From: Bacillus mycoides
GTDB taxonomy: Bacteria; Bacillota; Bacilli; Bacillales; Bacillaceae_G
Direction: 5' to 3'
NCBI RefSeq assembly: GCF_001757995.1
Contig: NZ_LXLV01000040.1
Span: 1-43,401 of the forward strand
Length of the DNA: 43,401 nt
Part shown: in pieces, positions 7,279 to 15,345 of the stretch
Layout: each line of letters begins with the position of its first letter
Numbering within the stretch: position 1 is the stretch's first letter
Translations under genes and position numbers: made by a program
The notes under the pieces: generated by a model
The model's input: only the letters and a program-made list of their open reading frames with translations
Database searches by the model: none
Told to the model about the DNA's origin: nothing

Positions 7279-7923
7279 TTAGTTTGTCCTTACAACTTCT
7301 TTAAGTTGTTCTATTACTTTTGCTATAGCTTCAATCGAATTTTCAGTTTCAAATTCCCCAACATTTACAGAATGATTTGCGTTTTTGACAATCTCAATCT
7401 TTAGATTCGATTGATCTAATTGCTCAATTTGATTTGCATTGTATTGGTGATCTTTGTCTCCAATGACTAAAAGCCCTTCATGATGACTATGTAAGATAGA
7501 ATCAAAAATTGAATCAAAAGTTAGTAAAGGTGTAAGTAATAACATCTTTGACTGTAAGTATTCCTCTCTCTTCATTAAGTCATTTGCAACCGGAATTGTT
7601 CCGAGTGATTTTCCTAAAAACATCGAATTGCTATATTGCCCACTTTTAAGTACTTCATTCATTATAGGATTAATATCATCCATCATTACTTTCGTTATTT
7701 CTTTCATTGGTTTTTCCATTAATTGCCCATCGTAGGAATAATGAATATGTACTACATCTACTTTATGTTCAAGCATAAGCATCGTCGCATAATAAAATAA
7801 TGGTTTATCATAATTGTAACCAGAACCGGAAAACATAAAGCAAATCGTTTTAGACCCTTTTTCGATATGTGTGTAACGGATGACTTTGTCGTCTATATGT
7901 ATTTCCTTTTTAGTCCCCTTCAC
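7279..7923 (-). CDS. Alpha/beta hydrolase-fold protein
   Basis: This 214-residue protein carries the full layout of a small alpha/beta hydrolase: an oxyanion-type turn CFMFSGSGYN near residue 30, the nucleophile elbow GKSLG (serine in FLGKSLGTIPV), an acid residue in LLVIGDKDHQY, and a histidine in NANHSVN. It has no signal peptide, so it is cytoplasmic. The substrate is unknown. The start is GTG at 7923, six bases behind GGAGGGGG. It lies 22 bp downstream of a NUDIX gene on the same strand, so the two probably form an operon. Confidence 0.75.
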   Translation of the reverse strand: MKGTKKEIHIDDKVIRYTHIEKGSKTICFMFSGSGYNYDKPLFYYATMLMLEHKVDVVHIHYSYDGQLMEKPMKEITKVMMDDINPIMNEVLKSGQYSNSMFLGKSLGTIPVANDLMKREEYLQSKMLLLTPLLTFDSIFDSILHSHHEGLLVIGDKDHQYNANQIEQLDQSNLKIEIVKNANHSVNVGEFETENSIEAIAKVIEQLKEVVRTN

Positions 7924-7945
7924 CGTTTTCCCCCTCCGAACACGT

Positions 7946-8413
7946 TTACTTTTGTAAAACGATATGTTCTGTATGAACTGACAAATCCTTAACTTTATCT
8001 TTTATAAATGCCGGCTGCAAGTTATATTCATCTAATTCTTCCACTGGCACCCACTTAAACAAATATGTTCTACCTTCTTCTTCAAGAATGTATTGATCCT
8101 CCCCATTCGCGGGTAATTCATGTAGCTCTACTTCATAATAAAAACTAATCTCATGAAACTTTCGCTCAGAAAGTGTAAAGAAATTTTCTACTGACCATAG
8201 TAATCTCTTTACTTCAATAGGAACACCTACTTCTTCTGCAAGCTCCCGTTTTAACGCATCTTCACTATTTTCTAGCATTTTCACGCGCCCGCCCGGTACG
8301 TACCAAAAATCTTCGCCGTCACCTTGCAGAATGAGTATTTTATTATCGTGTTTACAAATTGCTCCGACGCGGTAATTAAAACATGTTTCCTCAACTTTAA
8401 ACGTTAGATCCAT
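7946..8413 (-). CDS. NUDIX hydrolase
   Basis: This 155-residue protein has a complete Nudix box at residues 41-63: GGRVKMLENSEDA followed by LKRELAEEVG, matching GX5EX7REUXEEXGU. Strands before it (ICKHDNKILILQGDGEDFWYVPGG, split around residue 30) fit the fold. These enzymes cleave nucleoside diphosphates linked to another group; the exact substrate is not predictable. The ATG at 8413 follows AGGGGG. It is the first gene of a two-gene unit with the downstream hydrolase. Confidence 0.9.
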   Translation of the reverse strand: MDLTFKVEETCFNYRVGAICKHDNKILILQGDGEDFWYVPGGRVKMLENSEDALKRELAEEVGVPIEVKRLLWSVENFFTLSERKFHEISFYYEVELHELPANGEDQYILEEEGRTYLFKWVPVEELDEYNLQPAFIKDKVKDLSVHTEHIVLQK

Positions 8414-8554
8414 ACTTAATCCCCCTATATGTTATTTAAATACCGAATTATTACAAAACGATTATGTATATCCTGTACAAATAAGATTACTAAATATTTC
8501 TATTTCATTCAATGATTTTTGAACTTTCAAAAAAACAAACGCAAATTTCTGTCA

Positions 8555-8582
8555 TTACAAGTGTATATACATATGTTACAAT
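8555..8582 (+). promoter_or_regulatory. Candidate sigma-A promoter for the WGR gene
   Basis: TTACAA (8555-8560) and TACAAT (8577-8582) are separated by 16 bp, about 35 bp upstream of the start codon. They resemble -35 and -10 elements. Not tested. Confidence 0.4.
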
Positions 8583-8618
8583 CACAATACACACTAGAAA
8601 AACACTATGGGGGTACGA

Positions 8619-9410
8619 ATGGAAACGTTATTAATCCAGCAAAACGAAAAATCAAATAAGTTTTGGAAAATCGTTGTGAAAGATAAAGATTATGTTGTGT
8701 TTTATGGAAAAATTGGCACAGCTGGTAGTGTAAAAGCGAAAGAGTTTGAAACAGAAGAAGAATGTATAAAAGAAGCTAACAAACTAGTTGCTTCCAAACG
8801 TAAAAAAGGATATACAGACCCGTGTCTAGGGGAAGATTACATAAAAGAAAAAACGATAACAGAAGAAGAATTTTGGGAACTACTTAATCGTGCAAAAACG
8901 AAAGGCGAAGACCAAGAAGAACAAATAGAATGGCTTACTTCTCACCTCGCTAAACGTACAGTACATGAAATTGTAGCTTTTGATACGCATATGCATCGTA
9001 TATTAAAAGCTTCCTATACGTCTCACTTATGGGCAGCTGCTTATATTATTATGGGTGGTTGTTCGGATGATTGTTTTGATTACTTCCGCGGATGGTTATT
9101 ATATCAAGGGAAAGAAACTTATGAAGCGTGTATTGAAGATCCAGAACGGTTAATTCCTGTATTAGAAAATTTGAGTGAGTATGACGTACCAAATATTGAA
9201 GAACTTTCTTTATACTTCGGTTACACTGTATATGTAGAAAAAACCGGGGATGAAGATGATACTTACTTTACACTTTATCATGTCTTATCTAATCAAGAAT
9301 TCGACGAGATAGATATTGAGTTTGACTGGGATGAAGATGACGAAGAAGGATTGAAAAAGATGTTTCCTAGACTGTGGGAGATGTACGGGGAAGAACCGAT
9401 TGAGTGGTAG
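8619..9410 (+). CDS. WGR domain plus DUF4240 protein
   Basis: This 263-residue two-domain protein begins with about 70 residues that form a WGR-like module (SNKFWKIVVKDKDYVV, FYGKIGTAGSVKAKEFET, then a Lys-rich helix). In PARP-type and bacterial proteins this module binds nucleic acid or mediates contacts. The rest is a DUF4240 domain beginning ITEEEFWELLNRAKTKGED, with the conserved LWAAAYIIMGGCSDDCFDYF segment, and ends in a strongly acidic tail (DIEFDWDEDDEEG). No catalytic function is known for DUF4240. The ATG at 8619 follows GGGGG; an ATG four codons earlier lacks a site. It is monocistronic with its own terminator. A stress or conflict role is only a guess. Confidence 0.8.
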   Translation: METLLIQQNEKSNKFWKIVVKDKDYVVFYGKIGTAGSVKAKEFETEEECIKEANKLVASKRKKGYTDPCLGEDYIKEKTITEEEFWELLNRAKTKGEDQEEQIEWLTSHLAKRTVHEIVAFDTHMHRILKASYTSHLWAAAYIIMGGCSDDCFDYFRGWLLYQGKETYEACIEDPERLIPVLENLSEYDVPNIEELSLYFGYTVYVEKTGDEDDTYFTLYHVLSNQEFDEIDIEFDWDEDDEEGLKKMFPRLWEMYGEEPIEW

Positions 9411-9421
9411 ATTTACATACG

Positions 9422-9458
9422 AAAAACGCCTTGTTTCTTTAGTAACAAGGCGTTTTTT
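9422..9458. terminator. Bidirectional terminator
   Basis: Perfect 14-bp arms AAAAACGCCTTGTT (9422-9435) and AACAAGGCGTTTTT (9444-9457) have T-runs on both strands. It lies between the convergent WGR and SMI1 genes. Confidence 0.92.
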
Positions 9459-9471
9459 CTTGATACTATGT

Positions 9472-9903
9472 TTAAATTGTTACCTTCCCACTCTCCCACC
9501 ACTCCATAAAAGTTTCTAACGAAGGAGCAATCCACGTTCTACTATCATTTTCATGGTTCCATACGTATATATCATCTCTTTGTACCATTCCATTCAAAAT
9601 GGAATAGCCAAACAAATCACCATTTCCACCATCAGCAAAGAATAATAAACAGTCAAAAGGCATATATAAATCCTTAAAATCAACTATATTTCTCATATTC
9701 ATATTTTCAGTTTTAATTTTTGAAGCATCCCAAATAAAGTCTCCGTATTCCCCTGCTATACCGTTTGTTTCTTGTAATAATTGATATAAATCATTTGGTA
9801 ATTCCACATGTAAACATTTTTGTATATCAGTAAGCTCATCCTTCGTAGCCGGATTTTTTAAGCTTAATTTTGATGAGATACTGTGAATAGTGTTTTTCCA
9901 CAT
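9472..9903 (-). CDS. SMI1/KNR4 (SUKH) family protein
   Basis: This 143-residue protein has the SUKH superfamily pattern: PATKDELTDIQKCLHVELPNDLYQLL, written here in two parts around the conserved LP-x-D-x-Y element, then a GIAGEYGDFIWDASKI segment, the central LLFFADGGNGDLFGYSI signature, and a terminal IAPSLETFMEWW helix. SUKH proteins are common immunity proteins of bacterial toxins but also occur alone. No toxin gene is adjacent. It is the last gene of an operon with an epimerase and a membrane protein, 31 bp behind the latter. The role is therefore open. Confidence 0.85.
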   Translation of the reverse strand: MWKNTIHSISSKLSLKNPATKDELTDIQKCLHVELPNDLYQLLQETNGIAGEYGDFIWDASKIKTENMNMRNIVDFKDLYMPFDCLLFFADGGNGDLFGYSILNGMVQRDDIYVWNHENDSRTWIAPSLETFMEWWESGKVTI

Positions 9904-9934
9904 AACTTTTTATCCTTCCTATAGTTCTTCATGT

Positions 9935-10471
9935 TCAATCAAGTTTATACCAATAATCAAATTGGGTATGTACTTGTATCACATATGTTATCATCTCTGG
10001 ATCATTTGGTTGTTTTTCTTTCTTTATATCTTCAATAGCATATTCACTTACATAACGAATATCTCCCATCTTATCTAGGTAATAATTCCCCTTTTCATTT
10101 TCTACTACCTTACTATCATCTTTAAAATAGAGCTGAATTTCTACACCGGTCACGTTAGAATTGGGATACTTTAACTTCCCTATTTTTTGATAAAATGAGA
10201 TTACTTCTGCCTTCGATTGCTTCGTTTCTATAATTCGATTCGCTACCACTTCCCAATATCCACCATTCCCTATTTCAATCCAATTTTTCTCATCCGCTTC
10301 ATAATCTTTAATTACCTTACTATCCAAAGGCATCGGCAATCGGAAAAATTCAGAAGAAAAGGAACGAGAGATATACCACGTACTATTTCTTACGAGAATG
10401 ACTGTTAGCAAGAGGATTATAACCGTTAAAATTATCGTCCTTTTTCTAACCTTTTTTAATTGATCTATCAT
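9935..10471 (-). CDS. Membrane-anchored hypothetical protein
   Basis: This 178-residue protein has a basic N-terminus (DQLKKVRKRT), one strong hydrophobic helix (IILTVIILLLTVILV, near residues 13-27) and an extracytoplasmic domain of about 145 residues, mostly beta by composition. No lipobox is present. I do not recognise the family. The start is placed at the ATG at 10471 because GGAGAG lies just upstream; an ATG four codons earlier overlaps that site. It sits 30 bp after the epimerase gene and 31 bp before the SMI1 gene. Confidence 0.7.
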   Translation of the reverse strand: MIDQLKKVRKRTIILTVIILLLTVILVRNSTWYISRSFSSEFFRLPMPLDSKVIKDYEADEKNWIEIGNGGYWEVVANRIIETKQSKAEVISFYQKIGKLKYPNSNVTGVEIQLYFKDDSKVVENEKGNYYLDKMGDIRYVSEYAIEDIKKEKQPNDPEMITYVIQVHTQFDYWYKLD

Positions 10472-10501
10472 ATTTCTCTCCATCCCTATTATCTATAAAA
10501 A

Positions 10502-11527
10502 CTATCCATTCCACTTTTCTAACAATTCTTTCTCCCTTTCAACTGAAATACCTGCTTTTAATTCCCATTCGTCCATACTCTTCATCCAGTCATGCACGTC
10601 TGTAACAGTATCTTCTAATCTTCTAAAAGTAAGCCCTGCTTTAACAGCATTCTCGACACGAATAGAAAATCCACCTTTCCACGGCTTCGTTTCCCCTTCT
10701 AATGGAAAAGTTTCCGGAAGCCATAAAGGCATCTCTGTCCAAGGCTGCACTTTATGTTCCTTCATAAATGATTCATCGACCCAAACGAATTCAGCATCGC
10801 TTTTCGTAACCTTTTTACACGTATTTAATAGCTCTTCCATCGTCAACTCATCATCCGGACCTGTTATATTGAATGTACCTACTTTATTATTTTCTGCCAT
10901 GTTTAGTCCAAAGCTCGCAACATCTTTTATATCAACTAATTGCACTGGACGATCTTTTCTTCCTGGAACTAACACGCTTCCGCCCTTTGCTACACGCTGA
11001 ATCCAGTACGGAAGTCGATCTGTATAATCAAACATTCCTGAAAGAAGTCCTGCTCTTACGTGTAAAACACGACCTGGCCAATACTTCTCTGCTTCTTTTT
11101 CACATAATACTTTAAGTGCACCATAATACTCATATGGAGATATTTCACCATTCTCTACAGCCTTTACCTTATCACCCAGTGGTTCTGGCTGTAATATATA
11201 GTCTTCTTTTATGTGATGGGGAATCCAATCTTTATATACGGAAATGCTTGAGATAAATATATAGTGTTCAATATTATCTTTAAGTACTTCTCCAACATTC
11301 CTAATATGATGTGGAGAAAATCCACACGTGTCTATGACAACATCCCATTTTCGATTTTTTAAACTTGATACATCGTTATTTCTGTCACCGATTAACTGCT
11401 CTACTTTAGGAAAAATTTCTTTATTTGTTCCGCGGTTGAATAATGTAACTTCATGCCCTCTTTTTAAAGCCTCTTCTACAAATGCTCTTCCTAAAAATCG
11501 TGTACCACCTAGTATTAGAATTTTCAT
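10502..11527 (-). CDS. NAD-dependent epimerase/dehydratase family protein
   Basis: This 341-residue extended short-chain dehydrogenase fold opens with the Rossmann motif ILGGTRFLGRAFVEEAL and a LFNRGTNKE ribose-binding stretch typical of the isoflavone-reductase/epimerase branch. The usual YxxxK is represented by YYGALKVLCEKEAEKYW (near residue 133). C-terminal FNITGPDDELTMEELL is the familiar substrate-domain motif. The substrate is unknown; nucleotide-sugar or reductase activity is possible. The ATG at 11527 has GGGGGAG upstream. First gene of a three-gene minus-strand unit. Confidence 0.82.
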   Translation of the reverse strand: MKILILGGTRFLGRAFVEEALKRGHEVTLFNRGTNKEIFPKVEQLIGDRNNDVSSLKNRKWDVVIDTCGFSPHHIRNVGEVLKDNIEHYIFISSISVYKDWIPHHIKEDYILQPEPLGDKVKAVENGEISPYEYYGALKVLCEKEAEKYWPGRVLHVRAGLLSGMFDYTDRLPYWIQRVAKGGSVLVPGRKDRPVQLVDIKDVASFGLNMAENNKVGTFNITGPDDELTMEELLNTCKKVTKSDAEFVWVDESFMKEHKVQPWTEMPLWLPETFPLEGETKPWKGGFSIRVENAVKAGLTFRRLEDTVTDVHDWMKSMDEWELKAGISVEREKELLEKWNG

Positions 11528-11633
11528 AGTTCTCCCCCATTCGTGATAAAAAATCTATTCTTTTGTTTAACGATTTTTTGAGGTGGAAAGTTACGGGTAT
11601 TTATTTTTTTACTTCAATTTTAATTCTATAGGC

Positions 11634-11674
11634 AAAAAAGAAACCATTTTGAAAAATTAATAAAGATGGTTTCT
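11634..11674 (-). terminator. Second minus-strand terminator-like hairpin
   Basis: Arms AGAAACCAT (11639-11647) and ATGGTTTCT (11666-11674) are perfect over 9 bp and are followed on the minus strand by six T (11634-11639). It lies beyond the SDR terminator and so may serve a separate small transcript. Confidence 0.6.
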
Positions 11675-11768
11675 AAATTAAAAAGTAATTATATTTTATA
11701 TGTATCTTAACTAAATTGCTAACTCTCATTCTGTTCATTAATTCTTTAACTCCGCACAACTTCCCCAT
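11673..11768 (-). CDS. Candidate 31-residue small ORF
   Basis: A 31-codon frame starts MGKLCGVKELMNRMRV and ends in a Lys/Tyr-rich tail. Its stop touches the terminator hairpin at 11634-11674. The first ATG has only a weak site; an internal ATG has GGAG 11 nt upstream. The combination of frame and dedicated terminator is the only support. A non-coding RNA or read-through tail is equally possible. Confidence 0.2.
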   Translation of the reverse strand: MGKLCGVKELMNRMRVSNLVKIHIKYNYFLI

Positions 11769-11790
11769 CAACAAATCAATCTCAACAACG

Positions 11791-11830
11791 AAAAAATAAG
11801 CCCGATGCAAAGGCATCGAACTTATTTTTT
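11791..11830 (-). terminator. Terminator of the SDR gene
   Basis: Arms 11795-11808 and 11813-11826 pair fully on the minus-strand RNA when two G-U pairs are allowed, with a 4-nt loop and T-tract. On the plus strand the same positions would be mismatches, so it is oriented for the SDR gene. Confidence 0.8.
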
Positions 11831-11862
11831 TAAGCTTGATAGCTAATAGGTGTGAATTAAAA

Positions 11863-12621
11863 TTAATATGAAGTCCAGCCGCCGTCTACAGAAATCACTT
11901 GTCCGTTTACAAAACTAGCTTCGTCTGAGCCTAAGAAGATAGCCAGTTGTGCAACTTCTTCTGGTTGTCCAGCACGTGGATTAATTGCCATACCTAATGC
12001 TTGGCGGCTCGCACCAAATTCGCTCATATTTGTCATTGTAGAAGCAATGTTTGTTATGACTGCTCCAGGAGCGATACCGTTACAACGGATGTTGTTGTTC
12101 GCATACATAAAGGCAGTGTTTTTTGTTAGGCCAACGACTGCATGTTTAGATGCTGTGTAAGCAGCACCAGCACGTGCACCGTATAATCCACCTGCAGAAA
12201 TATTATTGACGATCGTACCGTGTCCTTGTTCCAAGAATAGATTCACTGCAATACGCATTGTTTTCATTACAGATACTGTATTCACAGAGAAAACCTTCTC
12301 CCAGCGTTCGTCTGAAATTTCACCAACAGGCTCCATTCCATCCATGATACCTGCATTATTAACAAGAATATCTAATTTCCCGTAAGCTTGTTTTGTTTCA
12401 TCGAAAAGACGTTGAACATCTTCCTCGGAGGTAACGTTTGTTTGAACAGCTATGGCCTCTGCACCTGTAGCTTTAATTCCTTGTACTACATGTTGAGCCC
12501 CTTCTAAGTTTAAGTCTGATACAACGACTTTTGCTCCTTCTTTTGCATAACCTTCTGCAATTGCTTTCCCCATGCCTGACGCAGCACCAGTGACAATTGC
12601 TACTTTACCTTTTAATCTCAT
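11863..12621 (-). CDS. SDR family NAD(P)-dependent oxidoreductase
   Basis: This 252-residue classical short-chain dehydrogenase has the cofactor motif TGAASGMG (11-18), NNAG (88-91), the catalytic triad Ser142, Tyr155 and Lys159 (in YTASKHAVVG), and the C-terminal FVNGQVISVDGGWTSY of the glucose-1-dehydrogenase/3-oxoacyl-reductase-like branch. Asp36 (VVVSDLN) suggests a preference for NAD. Substrate is not predictable. The ATG at 12621 follows GGGG. It diverges from a TetR-type gene across a region with repeated TGTTCAATAA motifs, so it is the likely target of that regulator. Confidence 0.9.
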   Translation of the reverse strand: MRLKGKVAIVTGAASGMGKAIAEGYAKEGAKVVVSDLNLEGAQHVVQGIKATGAEAIAVQTNVTSEEDVQRLFDETKQAYGKLDILVNNAGIMDGMEPVGEISDERWEKVFSVNTVSVMKTMRIAVNLFLEQGHGTIVNNISAGGLYGARAGAAYTASKHAVVGLTKNTAFMYANNNIRCNGIAPGAVITNIASTMTNMSEFGASRQALGMAINPRAGQPEEVAQLAIFLGSDEASFVNGQVISVDGGWTSY

Positions 12622-12640
12622 CTGAAACGGCCCCTTTGTC

Positions 12641-12754
12641 TTTTATTGCACAGTTGTTCAATAAAAATTATAATAATATAAAAGAGCGCTTACAATGAGC
12701 AAAAAAACGATAAATGTTCAATAATTAACAAATCGTAAGAAATGTGTTCAATAA
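12641..12754. promoter_or_regulatory. Repeated TGTTCAATAA operator-like elements
   Basis: TGTTCAATAA begins at 12655, 12715 and 12745, i.e. spacings of 60 and 30 bp, on the same strand. The first copy is part of an inverted repeat with arms TTTTATTG (12641-12648) and CAATAAAA (12659-12666). The second lies in a 16-bp imperfect palindrome, TGTTCAATAATTAACA. Located exactly between divergent SDR and TetR genes, these are good candidates for TetR-type binding sites. Confidence 0.5.
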
Positions 12755-12769
12755 GAGGTGAAAAAAATA

Positions 12770-13333
12770 ATGCGTACAGATATACGTATTGTGAAAACAA
12801 AAGAGGCGTTACATAACGCATTGTTAGAATTATTAAACGAAAAAACTTTAGAAGTCATCTCCATCTCGGAAGTTTGCAGAAAAGCAAAAATAAATCGTGG
12901 TACATTTTACTTGCATTATAAACAAGTAGAAGATTTATTTGAGGAGTATTTTAAAGAAATTACAGCAGATTTGACACGTTCTTATCAAGAACCTTATCGC
13001 TATGTATCAGTATTGAAAACTAGTAAATTAGATCCTTCTACAATTCGGATTTTTCATCATATCGAAAAATACAAATCATTCTACAGAATTGTTTTTTCCA
13101 AAAAGGTTCCTTTAATGTACTATTATTTATTTTTTGAGGAAATAAAGCATTTGTTACTTCAAGATAAAGAAGCTTTGCTTAAAGAAGGCGTGAACCATTC
13201 ACTTTATTGTTCCTACCAAGCAAATGCGATTATTGGCATCATTATTGAGTGGTATCAACATGATTTTTCTTATAGTACAAGTTATTTAAATGATCAGCTT
13301 GTTCAATTTTTAAATATGGGAGTAGACGGTTAA
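12770..13333 (+). CDS. TetR/AcrR family transcriptional regulator
   Basis: This 187-residue protein has an N-terminal TetR helix-turn-helix: TKEALHNALLELLNEK, then ISISEVCRKAKINRGTFYLH and a following YKQVEDLFEEYF helix. The C-terminal helical ligand domain is divergent and of the type often annotated TetR_C. The ATG at 12770 is preferred, since AAGAGGTG lies about 9 nt upstream; the in-frame GTG at 12758 is part of that site. Divergent from the SDR gene, with repeated motifs between them, so it probably represses both. Confidence 0.88.
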   Translation: MRTDIRIVKTKEALHNALLELLNEKTLEVISISEVCRKAKINRGTFYLHYKQVEDLFEEYFKEITADLTRSYQEPYRYVSVLKTSKLDPSTIRIFHHIEKYKSFYRIVFSKKVPLMYYYLFFEEIKHLLLQDKEALLKEGVNHSLYCSYQANAIIGIIIEWYQHDFSYSTSYLNDQLVQFLNMGVDG

Positions 13334-13438
13334 TTTAAAACAAAGTTGTTTTATGGAATTTTTCATTCTGTCTATTTCCATTTCATATATAATTAAAATA
13401 TCCAATATTTGATCAACAAATTATACGTACTTAGGTAG

Positions 13439-14194
13439 GTGATAAATATTAATAAAAACATAGTTTATCATTCAACATTTTACATTTATTCTCTCACATC
13501 GTTATTTTATATCTTTTTGCTAAACATAGAAAATGGTCGTAATTATTTGGGTTTTACGATGGTTGTTCCGTTGTTAGCCGTTATTTTATATCAAAAAGCA
13601 TATAAGAAACAAGAAATTTTTCATACATTTGGCATTTCACGTCCAACATTAAAATCACTAATTTTCTCCATTTTATTCCCACTACTTCTAGGTCTATGTC
13701 TCCATTTCTATTTTTATATTTATAATATAAAGTTCTTATTTAATCACTGCAATGAATTGGGAATTCTCCTACTCATTGGTCTTACAATTGCAGCTTTGTC
13801 TGCATTTTTAGAGGAAATTATTTGGCGCGGGAATCTTCATTACTATTTACGAAAAAAATATTCATTAATACAAACCGCAATAATTACAGCTTCACTTTGG
13901 TCTTTATGGCATTTACCAGTAGCACTCTTTTATAAAAACTATGAGTTATGGTTTGTAGGAATATTAAGTTATCTATCGTTATTATTTATATTATCTATAA
14001 TTTTGACGTACACGAGAGAATACGGTCGTTCTGTACTACCACCCGCAATTTTACATGGTATGTTTAATGTATTTTTTTTAACAGATGGATTGCAAAACAA
14101 GTGGGATGCCAGCCTAATGGAGTTAATTAAATTTATCTTTTTAGCAATTGCGCTCTGCATTATGTATCTTATACATCGACAAGTTAAAAAATAG
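13439..14194 (+). CDS. CPBP family intramembrane metalloprotease
   Basis: This 251-residue protein has about seven hydrophobic segments and all three CPBP (Abi/CAAX protease-like) motifs: EEIIWRG (125-131), WHLP with preceding WSL (154-160), and the histidine of PPAILHGMFN (His206). Relatives are intramembrane glutamic endopeptidases; in Gram-positives some are linked to bacteriocin self-immunity or signalling. The start is uncertain. The GTG at 13439 has AGG only three bases away, and no ATG occurs before the first membrane segments; an ATT just downstream would have better spacing to AGGTGA. No bacteriocin gene is visible nearby. Confidence 0.82.
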   Translation: MININKNIVYHSTFYIYSLTSLFYIFLLNIENGRNYLGFTMVVPLLAVILYQKAYKKQEIFHTFGISRPTLKSLIFSILFPLLLGLCLHFYFYIYNIKFLFNHCNELGILLLIGLTIAALSAFLEEIIWRGNLHYYLRKKYSLIQTAIITASLWSLWHLPVALFYKNYELWFVGILSYLSLLFILSIILTYTREYGRSVLPPAILHGMFNVFFLTDGLQNKWDASLMELIKFIFLAIALCIMYLIHRQVKK

Positions 14195-14248
14195 TTAACA
14201 ATTAAAAAAAGTGTTTCAGTTTAATGTACCTTAATTAGCTCATTAAGT

Positions 14249-14300
14249 ACTTCAACACCTTACAATTATTCAATAATCGTATAGGTGTTGAAGTTTTATA
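14249..14300 (+). terminator. Terminator of the CPBP gene
   Basis: Perfect 12-bp arms ACTTCAACACCT (14249-14260) and AGGTGTTGAAGT (14283-14294) are followed by TTT on the plus strand; the loop contains a second small inverted repeat. It ends the CPBP transcript. Confidence 0.7.
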
Positions 14301-14377
14301 ATCTTAGTTGAACGACTTCGTTCTCACAATACTTATTTCAATCATGGAAAGCATAACTATTCCTTTTATTTTCATTT

Positions 14378-15325
14378 TCATAAAACTATTAAATTAGGAA
14401 ATATACACTCTTTGATTAACCTCCATCTATCCCGCACTTCCGGTACAATTTCAGATGCAATCGCCACCACCAATTCCTTCTCCGGTATACAACAAACCAT
14501 ATTCCCACCATCGCCCATTGCACAGTATGAATAGATACCATCTTCTTCTCGTAACCACCATAAGTAACCATATTGATTTGAATTCATCGCTGTTGATTCT
14601 TGTACCCACGATTTTGAAAGAATTTGTTTTCCATCATACTTACCTTCATTCAAATACAATTGTCCAAACTTAGCCATATCTCTAGCTGTTAACGTAAGTC
14701 CCCATCCGCCTGTCGAAATACCATTTGGATCATGAACCCATCCTTTCACATCTTTTCCGAATAAGTCGTCGAATCCAAATGCTTTCATATTGTAGTTTGG
14801 AATTGCTCTCATACCGATAGGCTGAAATAAATGCTCGTTCGCAAATTCACGCGCACTTTTTCCTGTTGCACTCGTAATAATTGCTGATAGTAAATGAGCT
14901 CCTGCAGATGAATATTTAAAAGTTCCAATTTGTCCGCCGTTCCCAATTCTATTAAGTGTATACTGCACCCAATCCTGTTGCGTACATAATTCTTCTAACG
15001 GTTCCTGCCAGTCTGCAAAAGGATATGGTGCTGTCATTGTTAGAAGGTGTCGCACTGTTACTTCAGATATCTCAAGATTATATTCTGGAAAAAACTCTAT
15101 TACTTTTTGATCAACACTTTTTATATACCCTTTTTCTACACATATCCCAATTAATGCAGAGATTATCGTTTTTGTAACAGACGCTACATGAAATGTATCA
15201 CCTGGACCGTAACCATTATAATAGTTTTCAAAAACAATATTACCTTTCTGCACTACTAATATACCATTAATATTTTTATAGTCTTCTTTTATAATATTAT
15301 CCAATTTTTCAGCAGTTTCCATCAT
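14378..15325 (-). CDS. Serine hydrolase, beta-lactamase/PBP4 class C fold
   Basis: This 315-residue protein has the SxxK motif Ser49-Val-Thr-Lys52 in HVASVTKT, a YSS motif at 138-140 (equivalent to YxN) and a C-terminal GDGGN element in the place of the KTG/HxG motif. No signal peptide is visible, so it is probably a cytoplasmic esterase or peptidase-like member (COG1680) and not a true beta-lactamase. ATG at 15325 follows AAGGGGGAAGA. It is 20 bp downstream of an AraC-type regulator on the same strand, probably co-transcribed. Confidence 0.85.
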   Translation of the reverse strand: MMETAEKLDNIIKEDYKNINGILVVQKGNIVFENYYNGYGPGDTFHVASVTKTIISALIGICVEKGYIKSVDQKVIEFFPEYNLEISEVTVRHLLTMTAPYPFADWQEPLEELCTQQDWVQYTLNRIGNGGQIGTFKYSSAGAHLLSAIITSATGKSAREFANEHLFQPIGMRAIPNYNMKAFGFDDLFGKDVKGWVHDPNGISTGGWGLTLTARDMAKFGQLYLNEGKYDGKQILSKSWVQESTAMNSNQYGYLWWLREEDGIYSYCAMGDGGNMVCCIPEKELVVAIASEIVPEVRDRWRLIKECIFPNLIVL

Positions 15326-15345
15326 TCTTCCCCCTTAACCTATGA

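Larger units (their letters stand above)
11528..11862. other. Intergenic region with two terminators and a possible small ORF
   Basis: This 335-bp gap holds the SDR terminator (11791-11830), a second minus-strand terminator (11634-11674), and between them a 31-codon frame described separately. The rest, next to the epimerase start, should contain the epimerase promoter. Confidence 0.5.

Noticed and set aside
14378-15325. True secreted beta-lactamase
   Set aside because: The protein has SxxK and YSS motifs but no signal peptide and no KTG triad, which fits a class C-fold esterase/peptidase better.
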